DNA of 47,307 nt from Candidatus Omnitrophota bacterium. GTDB taxonomy: Bacteria > Omnitrophota > Gorgyraeia > Zapsychrales > Zapsychraceae. A program made the translations under genes and the position numbers. Location: the NCBI GenBank assembly GCA_016214285.1, contig JACROV010000078.1, positions 1 to 47,307 on the forward strand, in the 5' to 3' direction. This document shows, in pieces, positions 23,396-32,859 of this stretch. Under the pieces are notes generated by a model. The model had not been told where the DNA came from. It saw nothing but the letters and a program-made list of their open reading frames with translations, and did no database searches. Positions within the stretch are counted from its first letter, which is position 1, and each line of letters starts with the position of its first letter.

Positions 23396-24469
23396 GTGAC
23401 GACGTTCTTTATATTGATCGGGATTTCGTTTGTCGGCATTCTGGTCGTGTTCGGGCTGCTTAAAAATGAGGACAAACCCTCATTACGTAATTTTGGGGCA
23501 CCACCGGCAGCGGTAAAACCTCCCGGGACACCCAAGGCAAAAAAGCCATCCATATTGGCCGGGCTTTTTACCAAATTCAAGAAGGAGAAAAAAGAGACTA
23601 AAGTAGAGATCCCCTTGCCAAGCGTGACCGATTTTGTTGAAAAATCTTTTGCCGTTTATCAGGATAAGCCGGAAGCTGATCCTGTCGCCCCGCAGGTCAC
23701 CCTTTCGGCCGCTGAAGAAAAGAAGATTGAACAGGAGATCGACCTCGCTGCCCGGAGCGAAGAATGGAAGGAAAAATATGAACGTCTGAACAAACTTTTT
23801 AATGAAAAAAGCGCGGCGTTGACAAAATCCGAAGAGTCTTTGCAAAATGAGTTAAGTAACCGCAAGGAATTTAATAAACTCAAGGATATGCTGGAAAAAG
23901 AATTACGGGAGGCGAAAGACAAAGCACGCAACGTCCAGGTGGAGTTGAACGCCGCCAGGACCGAGGCTGAGGGAAGTAAGAAGAGAATTGCTCAACTGGA
24001 AGAGAAAATTATAAAGATGGAAAAGGCCATCCTCGAGAAAGATGATGAGGTCGCTGATCTGGCCAAGCGCCTTCAGGCGGCTGTCAGTATTCGTCCCGTG
24101 ACCGCTGCGGCGCCAGAGATTGCGGTGTCCCGGCTGGAATCTTCAGCCGCGCCAGTTGCTCCGGAGGTTACTGTGCAACCGGTGGAGGTAACGCAAGAGC
24201 CTGCGACAGCCGAACCGCTCGTTGTTTTTCCGCAACAAGCACCAGAATCTGGGCAAGCAAAAAATGAGCAGGAGCCGGGGCAAGTAAAAAAAGAGGGATT
24301 CCTTAAGCTTCAGCCCGATATTCTTGCCGTAGCCAATCCTCCTGCCTTAACGCAGGAGGGTGCACCAATCCAGTCCGAGAATCCAGTGCCGCCTGGGGCG
24401 AATCTTCAAGATGCGCGGGACAAAACAGCGTCTGAAGGTGAAACCAATAAAGATAATCAAAAGGAGTGA
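23396..24469 (+). CDS. Membrane-anchored coiled-coil protein, unknown function
   Basis: N-terminal TM helix then K/E-rich coiled coil and Pro/Gln-rich tail. Confidence 0.7.
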   Translation: MTTFFILIGISFVGILVVFGLLKNEDKPSLRNFGAPPAAVKPPGTPKAKKPSILAGLFTKFKKEKKETKVEIPLPSVTDFVEKSFAVYQDKPEADPVAPQVTLSAAEEKKIEQEIDLAARSEEWKEKYERLNKLFNEKSAALTKSEESLQNELSNRKEFNKLKDMLEKELREAKDKARNVQVELNAARTEAEGSKKRIAQLEEKIIKMEKAILEKDDEVADLAKRLQAAVSIRPVTAAAPEIAVSRLESSAAPVAPEVTVQPVEVTQEPATAEPLVVFPQQAPESGQAKNEQEPGQVKKEGFLKLQPDILAVANPPALTQEGAPIQSENPVPPGANLQDARDKTASEGETNKDNQKE

Positions 24470-24681
24470 TCGATGTTGAGATGGCTTTTAGCGAGTATGT
24501 TTTTGGCGGTAGTTTTTTATTTTAGGGTTATGCCCTTGACTACCACTTCCAGCATACGATGGGCACGAAATCCTGTTGCACTGTTCATCAAAGGCATAAC
24601 CCTAAAATTGAAAATACGAAGGTCGGAGCCGGCGATCGTCCGGTTGAAGACCAGAAGATCATCCGCGCGTATATCAAATAA
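24466..24681 (+). pseudogene. Small gene apparently interrupted by an 82-bp element
   Basis: Coding-like KIENTKVGAGDRPVEDQKIIRAYIK* resumes directly after the element; a stop (TAG) sits at the element's left edge in that frame. Confidence 0.4.
24523..24604. repeat. 82-bp inverted-repeat-bounded element, copy 1
   Basis: TAGGGTTATGCCCTTGA...TCAAAGGCATAACCCTA; identical to 42926-43007. Confidence 0.9.
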
Positions 24682-24684
24682 ACC

Positions 24685-25500
24685 ATGGAACACGAATTAT
24701 TAGTAAAGGCCCTGCGGGCCAGCGAAAAAGGACGGAGTTATGCCGTGGCCACGCTGGTAGACTCCACCATCAAGGGGACCCCGCGTAAGGCCGGGGCCAA
24801 GATGATCGTTCTGGAGGATGGGGCCCTCTGGGGGTCGATCGGAGGGGGACGGAACGAAAAAGCGGTCCAAAAAGAATGCCTAAAAGCCATAAAATCCGGC
24901 AAGCCGTCCTTTCTGACCTATGATTATTTTGGCGGGGTGGGGCAGTCCGTTTGCGGTGGCCAGATCAAGGTCTTTATCGAGCCTTTTAGGGGAACCAGGC
25001 ATTTTGTGATCTGCGGAGCGGGGCATATTGCCTTGCCGTTGTCGGTTTTAGGCAAGATGCTGAATTTTAAGGTGACCATTATCGACAACCGTAAGGAGTT
25101 CGCGAATCCTAATCGTTTTCCACATGTGGATAAAATTATCGTAGGCGATCATGCCCGCAAACTTTCCAAGTTGTCCATTGACCAGAATACCTATATTATG
25201 GTGGTCACCCAGGGCAATGAATACGATTTTGAGTGCCTTAGAGCCGCTATTAACACCGATGCCGGTTACCTAGGGGTCATCTCCAGCAGGGCCAAGCGCG
25301 TCAAATTTTTGGGGCGGTTGAAAAAAATGGGGATCTCCCAAAGCCAGCTTAACCGGGTCAAAATACCGGCTGGAGTGGATATCGGGGCCCAGACCCCTGA
25401 GGAGATCGCTATCTCCATAGCCGCGGAAATAGTGGCGGTAAAAAACGTCGCGTTTTTGGGTACCGATAAGTTCAAACCTAAGGGCAAGTCGGAGGAATAG
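24685..25500 (+). CDS. XdhC/CoxI family molybdenum-enzyme accessory protein
   Basis: GGGRNEKAVQKE, FVICGAGHIALPLSVLGKMLNFKVTIIDNRKEFAN, GVDIGAQTPEEIAISIAAEI. Confidence 0.9.
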   Translation: MEHELLVKALRASEKGRSYAVATLVDSTIKGTPRKAGAKMIVLEDGALWGSIGGGRNEKAVQKECLKAIKSGKPSFLTYDYFGGVGQSVCGGQIKVFIEPFRGTRHFVICGAGHIALPLSVLGKMLNFKVTIIDNRKEFANPNRFPHVDKIIVGDHARKLSKLSIDQNTYIMVVTQGNEYDFECLRAAINTDAGYLGVISSRAKRVKFLGRLKKMGISQSQLNRVKIPAGVDIGAQTPEEIAISIAAEIVAVKNVAFLGTDKFKPKGKSEE

Positions 25501-25525
25501 TAAAGATTAGAGAAAGGATGGAGCG

Positions 25526-25936
25526 ATGAAGAAGGAAGAAGTCGTCGATTTAATACGGGATGCCGGATTCGGGTATTTGGCGACTGTGGATGGTAACCAG
25601 CCGCGCGTGCGCCCTATGATGCCTTATTTGTTGGAAGATGAAAAACGGTTTTTGGTGGCTTTTTTGAGCCGCTCCAGAAGCATCGCGGATATCAAGAAAA
25701 ACCCCCGGGTTGAATTTTGTTTTGTGGATCGGAAAATGTGGTATTGCCGTGTTGCCGGTCAAGCGAAGATCAGTACAGATATTGAGAAAAAGACAATCCT
25801 CTGGGATAACATTCCCATGTTGAAGCAGTATTTTGGCAGCCCGGATGACCCCAATTTTATCCTCGCTGAGGTGATCATTGATTGGGCCGAAGCCATGACC
25901 CCGCACCAAAAGACCCCTGATATTATTCATTTTTAG
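25526..25936 (+). CDS. Pyridoxamine 5'-phosphate oxidase-like FMN-binding protein
   Basis: GFGYLATVDGNQPRVRPMMPYL ... SRSIADIKKNPRVEFCF. Confidence 0.85.
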   Translation: MKKEEVVDLIRDAGFGYLATVDGNQPRVRPMMPYLLEDEKRFLVAFLSRSRSIADIKKNPRVEFCFVDRKMWYCRVAGQAKISTDIEKKTILWDNIPMLKQYFGSPDDPNFILAEVIIDWAEAMTPHQKTPDIIHF

Positions 25937-26226
25937 AGGTCCTGCGCATCTCTTTTTTTATGCGCCCCTTCGCTGGTTTTCAGTAAAACTGGAGGGATGG
26001 TAAATTCTTCATATTTTCCGGATGTTTTGCCTAAAAAGGGCGCTTTCTGCCGAGAAAGCGCCTGTATTTTATAGCTTAACAAAATCAAAGTAAATTCCCG
26101 CACAGATTTCAACAGGGCAAGCAGAAAACAACCCAACAGCTAGAACAATATGTCTTTATAAACAGTTTTCTCTGTCTGCGTAGTTAACATAATATGTATT
26201 ATAAGAAGTTGACGAAAAGTAAAGAA

Positions 26227-26661
26227 TCAGGTGTTCTGGGATGTTTGGCCGGGCCGGAATTTCAAGATGTCCTCCCGAATGCTTGTTTCGGTGAGTTTTC
26301 TGCCAGTTTTTTGGGGTACTTCTGGCAGATTTTGTCTGATCGGCAGATTGCCGGCTAGGGGGCGTACTCCCACTTGAGTGTTTCCGGTGCGAATGCGAAT
26401 TATTTTGCTGTTGGTAAGGGCGTCGGCCAGGATCCCGCGGCCTTCCCTTAAGATTCGGCCAAATGTGGGCCGGGAAATGCCCATGGCTTTAGCGCCTTCA
26501 GACTGGTTGTAGCCCTGATAGTCGGCCAGTTTTATGGCCTCGTAATGGTCGATATTGAGCTGTGCTTCGTCAGGCCGCCCCGGGTTTCCTCTGGGGCTGA
26601 ATTTGGCCGTTTTGGGCATTTTTTGGATGAAGCGGATCTTTTTGTGTCTGCCGCGACGCAT
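26227..26661 (-). CDS. DUF134 family HTH DNA-binding protein
   Basis: MRRGRHKKIRFIQKMPKTAKFSPRG ... LNIDHYEAIKLADYQGYNQSEGAKAMGISRPTFGRILREGR. Confidence 0.88.
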   Translation of the reverse strand: MRRGRHKKIRFIQKMPKTAKFSPRGNPGRPDEAQLNIDHYEAIKLADYQGYNQSEGAKAMGISRPTFGRILREGRGILADALTNSKIIRIRTGNTQVGVRPLAGNLPIRQNLPEVPQKTGRKLTETSIREDILKFRPGQTSQNT

Positions 26662-26693
26662 TATCGGAGTCCCTGTCCGGCATGTATTTATTG

Positions 26694-26768
26694 TAAGCAA
26701 TTGCTCACAATAACCTGCCATTTAATTTGAGCATATGCTTATTATAAATTAAGTTTCCGGGCACGCAA
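26694..26768 (-). promoter_or_regulatory. DUF134 promoter with two related palindromes
   Basis: TTGCGT-N16-TATAAT (minus strand, 26741-26768) with TAAGCATATGCTCA (26728-26741) and TGAGCAATTGCTTA (26694-26707). Confidence 0.6.
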
Positions 26769-26809
26769 TGTCTTTTTTAGCTTTTTATTTACGATTTTAT
26801 TGAGTGGGA

Positions 26810-27844
26810 TCAAACAACGGATGAAAGCAGATTGGAAAGATATTGCAGGTTCTCGATATTGTTCTCGATGCTGCATTGAGCTTCACGGGTATGCAGATTT
26901 AGGACCCCGAAGATCCGGCGTTTGGCCATCAGAGGCATAACCAGGGCGTGTTGAATTTCCGGTCGTTTTAGAAAAGGTGTGATCCGGTTATCGCCCCCTT
27001 GCTGTCCGTGGATAACAAAGGGCTTATTTTCCTTGGCGGCCAGGCCGGCAACGCCTTCCCCGATACGCACACGAGTATTTTTGACCCGTTCCTCATTGAG
27101 CCCACGGGAAACTTTAATGGTTAAGTCTCCCTGTTTTTCCTGGTCCACCACCATGATCGAGCCGCATTCGGTATTGGTCATTTTCAGGGCCACATCCAGG
27201 AGGGTCACCAGCAGTTCATCCAGGCAAACAGTGGAGTAAAGGTCCTTTGCCGCCTCTTTGATCTCTTCAGAGAAGCCTTCTTTGCCCTCCCCCTGCCGGC
27301 GCATTTCACTTTTGATACCGCTTAATTCGATGTTGTTTTTGACGATCTCGCAGAGCAAATCCAGAATGGAGTTCATCATCACGTTGGAAACCACCCGTAA
27401 CCCGTTGACCTCATTGATAAGATCTTGCACTGGAATATTACGTTCACGGGCAAGGGCCGTATATTCGGCATTTTCCAGGCGCTTGTTCAGGATGACCGGA
27501 CCGACGATCATGTATCCCAAAGGCCCCCCTTCCCCGTTTATATCGATAGGAATGGCGAACTGATGTAAATTGAGAGGGCTGGTATATTCCAGATAGGATC
27601 CGTATTGTTCGAATTTTTTCAAGTATTCGGCCGGTTCCTGGGTGGGATGAAATCCTAAGGAGCGCTCCGTAAGCAGGCGGCCGCCGTATTTGCCTTCTTC
27701 GGGAGGGAGAATAGTAAGCCCTTTACGGTCCACAATAAATATATTGATGTGCAAAACATCGATAAAGCGCGACAAGATGTCCCACCATTTTTCTTTATTG
27801 ATGACTTTCAGGGCAAGTTGTCGGGAAGCGTCCTCGTTTAGCAT
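26810..27844 (-). CDS. PocR-like sensory plus GAF domain protein
   Basis: N-terminal PocR-like segment (KWWDILSRFIDVLHINIFIVDRKGL...), C-terminal GAF (VRIGEGVAGLAAKENKPFVI). Confidence 0.75.
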   Translation of the reverse strand: MLNEDASRQLALKVINKEKWWDILSRFIDVLHINIFIVDRKGLTILPPEEGKYGGRLLTERSLGFHPTQEPAEYLKKFEQYGSYLEYTSPLNLHQFAIPIDINGEGGPLGYMIVGPVILNKRLENAEYTALARERNIPVQDLINEVNGLRVVSNVMMNSILDLLCEIVKNNIELSGIKSEMRRQGEGKEGFSEEIKEAAKDLYSTVCLDELLVTLLDVALKMTNTECGSIMVVDQEKQGDLTIKVSRGLNEERVKNTRVRIGEGVAGLAAKENKPFVIHGQQGGDNRITPFLKRPEIQHALVMPLMAKRRIFGVLNLHTREAQCSIENNIENLQYLSNLLSSVV

Positions 27845-29247
27845 CAGATCGTCTCTTCGCTGATATTGTATTTTTTCATTTTATTATACAATGTCGTCCG
27901 GTTTACCCCCAAAGAGGCGGCCGATTTGTTACGGTTCCAGTTGCAGTCTTTGAGAATTGAGATGATGTGTTCCTTTTCCGGCTGTTCCACGGCGCGCTTG
28001 AGATTTTTTTCGGGTGATTTTAAAAATTTTGGCGGGGCGATCGTGAATTTTGTAAAATTGGGGATATCCGCTCTGTTGACGATGCCGGCCTTGGCCATAA
28101 TGACGGCCCCCTCAATGGCATTTTCCAGTTCGCGGATGTTCCCGGGCCAGGAATATTCGCTGAACATTTTTTGCACGTCTCCAGACATTCCGGTGATTTT
28201 TTTATTGTTGATCGCGCAATATTTCTTTAAGAAATGGCCGGCCAGGATCGGGATGTCTTCTTTACGGTCCCGCAAAGGCGGCACCTGCACGCAAATGACG
28301 TTAATGCGGTAATAAAGGTCTTCGCGGAATTTACCCTGACGCACCAGGTCCGTGAGGTTCTGATTCGTGGCCACAATGATACGCGCTTCAGCCCGGCGCG
28401 GTATGTTGTCTCCTACCCGTTCAAAAATGCCTTCCTGCAAGACACGCAAAAGTTTTACCTGGAGGGTTGGGGAAAAGGCGTCGATTTCATCCAGGAAGAT
28501 GGTGCCGCCGCGGGCGTATTCGAAGCGGCCCTCCTTGTCCTTGATGGCCCCCGTAAAGGCCCCTTTCATATGGCCGAAAAGTTCGCTTTCAAGGAGCGTC
28601 TCGGTCAAGGCGCCACAGCTGATCTCAACGAAGGGCTTGTCCTTGCGCGTCTGGTCCGTTTGACGGATGGCCCGGGCGATCAACCCCTTGCCTGTCCCGC
28701 TTTCTCCGGTAATGAGGATCGTGGCGTTGCTGCTGGCGACCGAATCAATGATGCGGTAAACTTCCTGGATCCTGGCGCTGACGCCGATCAAGTCGCAAAA
28801 ATGATCACGCCGTCCTTTCGCGATGATTTGCTTTAATTCCTCGTTCTCGGCGACGATCTGCTTTCTTTCGATCAATTTCTGGATGATGATCTTTATTTCA
28901 GTGTCGTTAATCGGCTTGGTGATGTAATCGAAGGCGCCCTTTTTCATGGCCGCGACGGCCGATTCAATGGTGCCATAGCCGGTGATGAGGATGACCTCTG
29001 TCTTGGGGGACCAGCGTTTGACTTCTTCCAGTAACTGGATTCCGGTCATTTTGGGAAGCTGAAAATCCGTTACAACAACGTCGATGTGCTCTTTTTTGAG
29101 AATACCCAGGGCGGCTTCCCCCGTTTCGGCCATCTGGACGCGGTAGCCCTCAATGCGCATGATCTCATAGAGAGATTTGCGGATCAACGGTTCATCATCA
29201 ACGATCAGGATCTGTACGTTTTTTTCTGGTTTGCTGACCATGATCAT
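27844..29247 (-). CDS. Sigma54-dependent response regulator (NtrC family)
   Basis: Receiver ILIVDDEPLIRKSL; GESGTGKGLIARAI; GAFTGA (MKGAFTGAIKDKEGRFEYA); C-terminal Fis-type HTH (NRNKSAASLGVNRTTLYNKMKKY). Confidence 0.96.
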   Translation of the reverse strand: MIMVSKPEKNVQILIVDDEPLIRKSLYEIMRIEGYRVQMAETGEAALGILKKEHIDVVVTDFQLPKMTGIQLLEEVKRWSPKTEVILITGYGTIESAVAAMKKGAFDYITKPINDTEIKIIIQKLIERKQIVAENEELKQIIAKGRRDHFCDLIGVSARIQEVYRIIDSVASSNATILITGESGTGKGLIARAIRQTDQTRKDKPFVEISCGALTETLLESELFGHMKGAFTGAIKDKEGRFEYARGGTIFLDEIDAFSPTLQVKLLRVLQEGIFERVGDNIPRRAEARIIVATNQNLTDLVRQGKFREDLYYRINVICVQVPPLRDRKEDIPILAGHFLKKYCAINNKKITGMSGDVQKMFSEYSWPGNIRELENAIEGAVIMAKAGIVNRADIPNFTKFTIAPPKFLKSPEKNLKRAVEQPEKEHIISILKDCNWNRNKSAASLGVNRTTLYNKMKKYNISEETI

Positions 29248-30542
29248 TATCTCAGGGGCAGATCGATGAAAAATGTGGTTTGCCTGCCGGGCCCGCTTTC
29301 CACATAGATTTTTCCATTATAACTTTTGACGATCTCACTGACGATCGTCAGCCCAAGCCCGCAACCTTTATTGATCGATTTTGTGGTGTAGAACGGTTCG
29401 AAGATCTTCTCCGCGTCACCCGCCGGGATGCCCGCGCCCGTGTCACAGATCTTAACGTGGAGTGTGTTGTTTTGACATTCGGCCCCGATGGTGATCTTTC
29501 CGTCATTGTTATCAATGGCCTCAACGGCATTCCGGATAATATTGGCAAGGATGCGCTCCAGTCCCAGGTCCCTGATGAGGGGGATATCCCCTGCCATGTT
29601 TTTTTTGACTTCAATGTTTTTATGCTCAATTTCTGTTTGTACGCTTCCCAGAGAACGGTCTAACGCCTGCTGGAAACTGACGCGCTGTTCGCCGTGCGGC
29701 AATTCATTGCGCGAACAAGCCAGCAGATTTCGCACGATGTTCGCCATCCGGTTAAGCCCGTGCTTGATCTCCAGGAGGTATCCCCGAACGACTTCATCGT
29801 CTTTGATGTGTTCGAGGCAAAGGTTGGTATAGCGCATGACCCCATCGAGAGGATTATTGAATTCGTGCGCGATGCCGCCGGCGAGTTTGCCGATAGTGGC
29901 AAGCCGTTCATGGATATGGATCTGCTTTTTAAGGTTTTGGGCCTCCTGATCGCTTTGGCCCAGGCGGTCTTTAAGGGTTTGGGTTTCCCTGACGATATTC
30001 TTGAATTTTTGGTACAGCTCGATACGGCGGTAATTTAACGCGATCTGACTGGAAAGAAAATCCAGCACCTGCATTTCATTTTTGGTAAAGCGCAGACCGG
30101 ATCCCTTGTCCGTGATATTAATGACACCGATCAGTTTGTCTTTGATGAGCAACGGCGCGCAGATAAATGACGGCGTCTGGTAGCTCTTTCGGGCCTTAAA
30201 GTCATGAAAACGGTCGTCGGTTTCGATGTCATCGACAACGATGGGGAGCTTGCGCTTGGCGACATGGCCGATGATCCCCTCCCCCATTTTTTTTACCATT
30301 TGTTTTTGTTCGTCTTTCTTGAGGCCAATGGCGGTCTTGAGGGTCAGGTCCTTGCCGCCGGGATCAAGCAAGAAAATGGAGCCGCGGGTCGCGCCGACAA
30401 GCTGCATGGTCTGCTGCAGAGATTGCTCAAGCAGGTCCTTTTCGCTGATGGCGGTGGCAACCAGCGCGCAGATATCGCTCACTTGCTGGAAAACGTCAAG
30501 TTGTGCGCTTTCTTTTTGTTCTGTCTTGGTAAAGAGTCCCAT
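29247..30542 (-). CDS. GAF-domain sensor histidine kinase
   Basis: GAF region, GGIAHEFNNPLDGVMRY H-box, GAGIPAGDAEKIFEPFYTTKSINKGCGLGLTIV. Confidence 0.95.
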   Translation of the reverse strand: MGLFTKTEQKESAQLDVFQQVSDICALVATAISEKDLLEQSLQQTMQLVGATRGSIFLLDPGGKDLTLKTAIGLKKDEQKQMVKKMGEGIIGHVAKRKLPIVVDDIETDDRFHDFKARKSYQTPSFICAPLLIKDKLIGVINITDKGSGLRFTKNEMQVLDFLSSQIALNYRRIELYQKFKNIVRETQTLKDRLGQSDQEAQNLKKQIHIHERLATIGKLAGGIAHEFNNPLDGVMRYTNLCLEHIKDDEVVRGYLLEIKHGLNRMANIVRNLLACSRNELPHGEQRVSFQQALDRSLGSVQTEIEHKNIEVKKNMAGDIPLIRDLGLERILANIIRNAVEAIDNNDGKITIGAECQNNTLHVKICDTGAGIPAGDAEKIFEPFYTTKSINKGCGLGLTIVSEIVKSYNGKIYVESGPGRQTTFFIDLPLR

Positions 30543-30561
30543 GGCACTTCCGTGTTAATTT

Positions 30562-31461
30562 TTATTGTGCCGGCGAAACTTGAACGCTTTTGGCTTTTAG
30601 CGTTGACAGGGTATCGATCATTTTCTGGAAGTAGTCTTTCCAGGGATGGTTTGGATCTTTCGTGATGATGTCCTGATATATCTGCCGTGGAAGTTCATAG
30701 TCTTTTAATTGATAAACAGAGACCGTATTGATGGTCTTAAGGATGGTATCCAGGGTGCGGATATTCATGTATTCGGGGCGGCCGTATTTATCCGTGATCT
30801 TGCCCAAAATTTCCACCGCCTCCTTCCATCGCTTTTGGTCCAGATAGCAATTACTGAGATAGCGTAGCGAGTTGTATTCTGCGGGGGAATCCGGATTCTG
30901 GGCCGCCAGAGCGTTGTAGTGCGTGATCGCCCGATCATACGCGTCCATGGCTTTCTGGTAGTCATTCTGCGCTTTGTAATGGTTGGCGATATAGATCGGG
31001 ACGCCCAGCCCGGTCATGGTCAGCGCATGGTCGGCAACGATACGGTCATAGACTTTTCTGGCCCCGGGCCAGTTATCTTGGGCCTCATAAGTCCTCCCGA
31101 TGGCGCTGAGGGCCTGCGCCTGTAATTCTCTGTTCTGCGGGTAAAGTTTGATGACCTCATTGAATTTTTCCCGGGAGGTTTCATAATCCTTTTTCACATG
31201 GTAGAGGTTCCCCACCAACATCCGGATCACCGGGGTGAGTTTGGAGTCGGGATACCGCTCGATGATCCTTTGATAATCCCGAATGACTTTATTAAATGTT
31301 TGTTCCGGGACGACTTTAGGGTCCTTGAGTATGTCCACATACTCTCTCTGGACTTTCCAGGCCATTTGTTCAACGGTGTAATCGCTGTTGCGGTCAAGCA
31401 GGGAAAACAGGACAAAGACACCCGCGAGAATGCCGACATAGATCAGAACAACCTTTTTCAT
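30562..31461 (-). CDS. TPR-repeat protein with N-terminal TM anchor
   Basis: MKKVVLIYVGILAGVFVLFSLL then tetratricopeptide-like helices; overlaps upstream gene stop. Confidence 0.75.
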   Translation of the reverse strand: MKKVVLIYVGILAGVFVLFSLLDRNSDYTVEQMAWKVQREYVDILKDPKVVPEQTFNKVIRDYQRIIERYPDSKLTPVIRMLVGNLYHVKKDYETSREKFNEVIKLYPQNRELQAQALSAIGRTYEAQDNWPGARKVYDRIVADHALTMTGLGVPIYIANHYKAQNDYQKAMDAYDRAITHYNALAAQNPDSPAEYNSLRYLSNCYLDQKRWKEAVEILGKITDKYGRPEYMNIRTLDTILKTINTVSVYQLKDYELPRQIYQDIITKDPNHPWKDYFQKMIDTLSTLKAKSVQVSPAQ

Positions 31462-32345
31462 GCAGATTCCTTCTTCAATAAAAAGTAGGTTGTGATGGCG
31501 GTATACACCGTGGCATCGATCAGGGTCAACACGACAATACTTATGGCCGGCGACAGCAGCCGCATCCCTTCGAACGTCCGGCCGGCTATGGAGGACAGGT
31601 TGCCTTGTAATAATAGAATGGGGACATAGAATAACATGGGGATCAAGACAACAAAGAAAATAAACCAGAAAGATCCCCATAAATATTTGAAGTTGAGGGT
31701 GATCGCCTGAAGGATTTTTTTACGTTCGATGACAATGATCGGAAGAACAAAGGCAAATACGGCTGTGGCGAAGGTCCCGATCAACAGATTGAAATACGGC
31801 GCTCCGTAGAGGACAACCGTCTTGAGCATATAGAAAATACCCGTGTCCGAACGGATCTGTAGTGCCCTGCCCATGATCGATCCCTGAAGCTTCGAAAGAG
31901 CGTAAAATACGAAAAACGTCAGGATGGCTGCCAGGCAAATATGAACGTACTGCGGCAGCATGGCGCGCAGCGCGTTAGGGAACGTCGCTTTTTTGTTGTT
32001 GTTGATGTTCTTGATGATCTCGATGGCAACGGCGATCAAAAAGTTGCTGACAAATATAAATAGGAAATATTGGGCGGTCTGGAACCATTTCGGCAGGATA
32101 AGCAAATGCTGTGGATAGTGCAGGTACGCCTCCCCTTCCATCCTGCGGATAATGGGGCCGAAAAAATGAACAAGCGGAAACCGGGGGGCGAAATAGACGA
32201 TCTCAAGGATGAACAGCTGGATAAAAGCCGTTGTTATAAAGGGAAGCAGGATAATTGGATTGGCAACAAAGGAATTTACCGATTCGCGAAGGAGCGGAAT
32301 AATCTGTTTTTGGAATTTTGGGGCCATGTCCTGACCAAGGTTCAA
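31458..32345 (-). CDS. Polytopic membrane protein, unknown function
   Basis: Several TM helices; no family recognised. Confidence 0.7.
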   Translation of the reverse strand: MNLGQDMAPKFQKQIIPLLRESVNSFVANPIILLPFITTAFIQLFILEIVYFAPRFPLVHFFGPIIRRMEGEAYLHYPQHLLILPKWFQTAQYFLFIFVSNFLIAVAIEIIKNINNNKKATFPNALRAMLPQYVHICLAAILTFFVFYALSKLQGSIMGRALQIRSDTGIFYMLKTVVLYGAPYFNLLIGTFATAVFAFVLPIIVIERKKILQAITLNFKYLWGSFWFIFFVVLIPMLFYVPILLLQGNLSSIAGRTFEGMRLLSPAISIVVLTLIDATVYTAITTYFLLKKESA

Positions 32346-32375
32346 TAAGTCTTTGGGGTTTAATGAATTGTGAAA

Positions 32376-32404
32376 ATTTTAACACAGCTTATCAGTGCTG
32401 TCAA
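32376..32404 (-). promoter_or_regulatory. Sigma70-type promoter for the 32345 to 26810 signalling operon
   Basis: Minus strand TTGACA-N17-TAAAAT. Confidence 0.7.
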
Positions 32405-32438
32405 TTGATATGGCGGTAATTCAAGGTTCCCTTTGGGC

Positions 32439-32480
32439 ATAAAAAAAGCAGATTATTTTTCAATAATCTGCTTTTTTTAT
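32439..32480. terminator. Bidirectional intrinsic terminator
   Basis: aaaaaaagcagattattttt-caataatctgctttttttat. Confidence 0.85.
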
Positions 32481-32511
32481 GTTCTACGCATGAGAGAATA
32501 ACCGGTGCCGA

Positions 32512-32826
32512 TCAGCCTCGCTTTTTTCGGTCGCGCGCGAATCTCATCGCGGCGATCCCGCTTCCGAACAGGAGCATGGTTGCCGGTTCCGGATGGTGAA
32601 GCGTGGCTAGTTGTGTGCTCGTTGTCGTATCTGTGCTCGAGAACGAACTGAGTGACGAGGATGAACCCGTATCGTCACCACCACCGAACGCGAAACTGCT
32701 CAAAGAGGCGCCGCTGTTACTACCGCTACCTGCACCACTGCCGCCTTGACAACCATAGAGGCAAGGAAGCAAGAGAGCCAGTGCAAGCACTTTCATCGTA
32801 TGTAAGTATTTTTTTTGCATAGCCAT
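32512..32826 (-). CDS. PEP-CTERM protein, Ser/Gly-rich, lipoprotein-like N-terminus
   Basis: C-terminus HPEPATMLLFGSGIAAMRFARDRKKRG; N-terminal LALALLLPCLYGC. Confidence 0.85.
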   Translation of the reverse strand: MAMQKKYLHTMKVLALALLLPCLYGCQGGSGAGSGSNSGASLSSFAFGGGDDTGSSSSLSSFSSTDTTTSTQLATLHHPEPATMLLFGSGIAAMRFARDRKKRG

Positions 32827-32859
32827 CTTAACCTCCTCTCCTCAAAGGTATGAAAATTT

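Noticed and set aside
24473-24703. 76-aa ORF crossing the 82-bp element
   Set aside because: Composite frame reading through the inserted element; coding-like C-terminal residues are in another frame.
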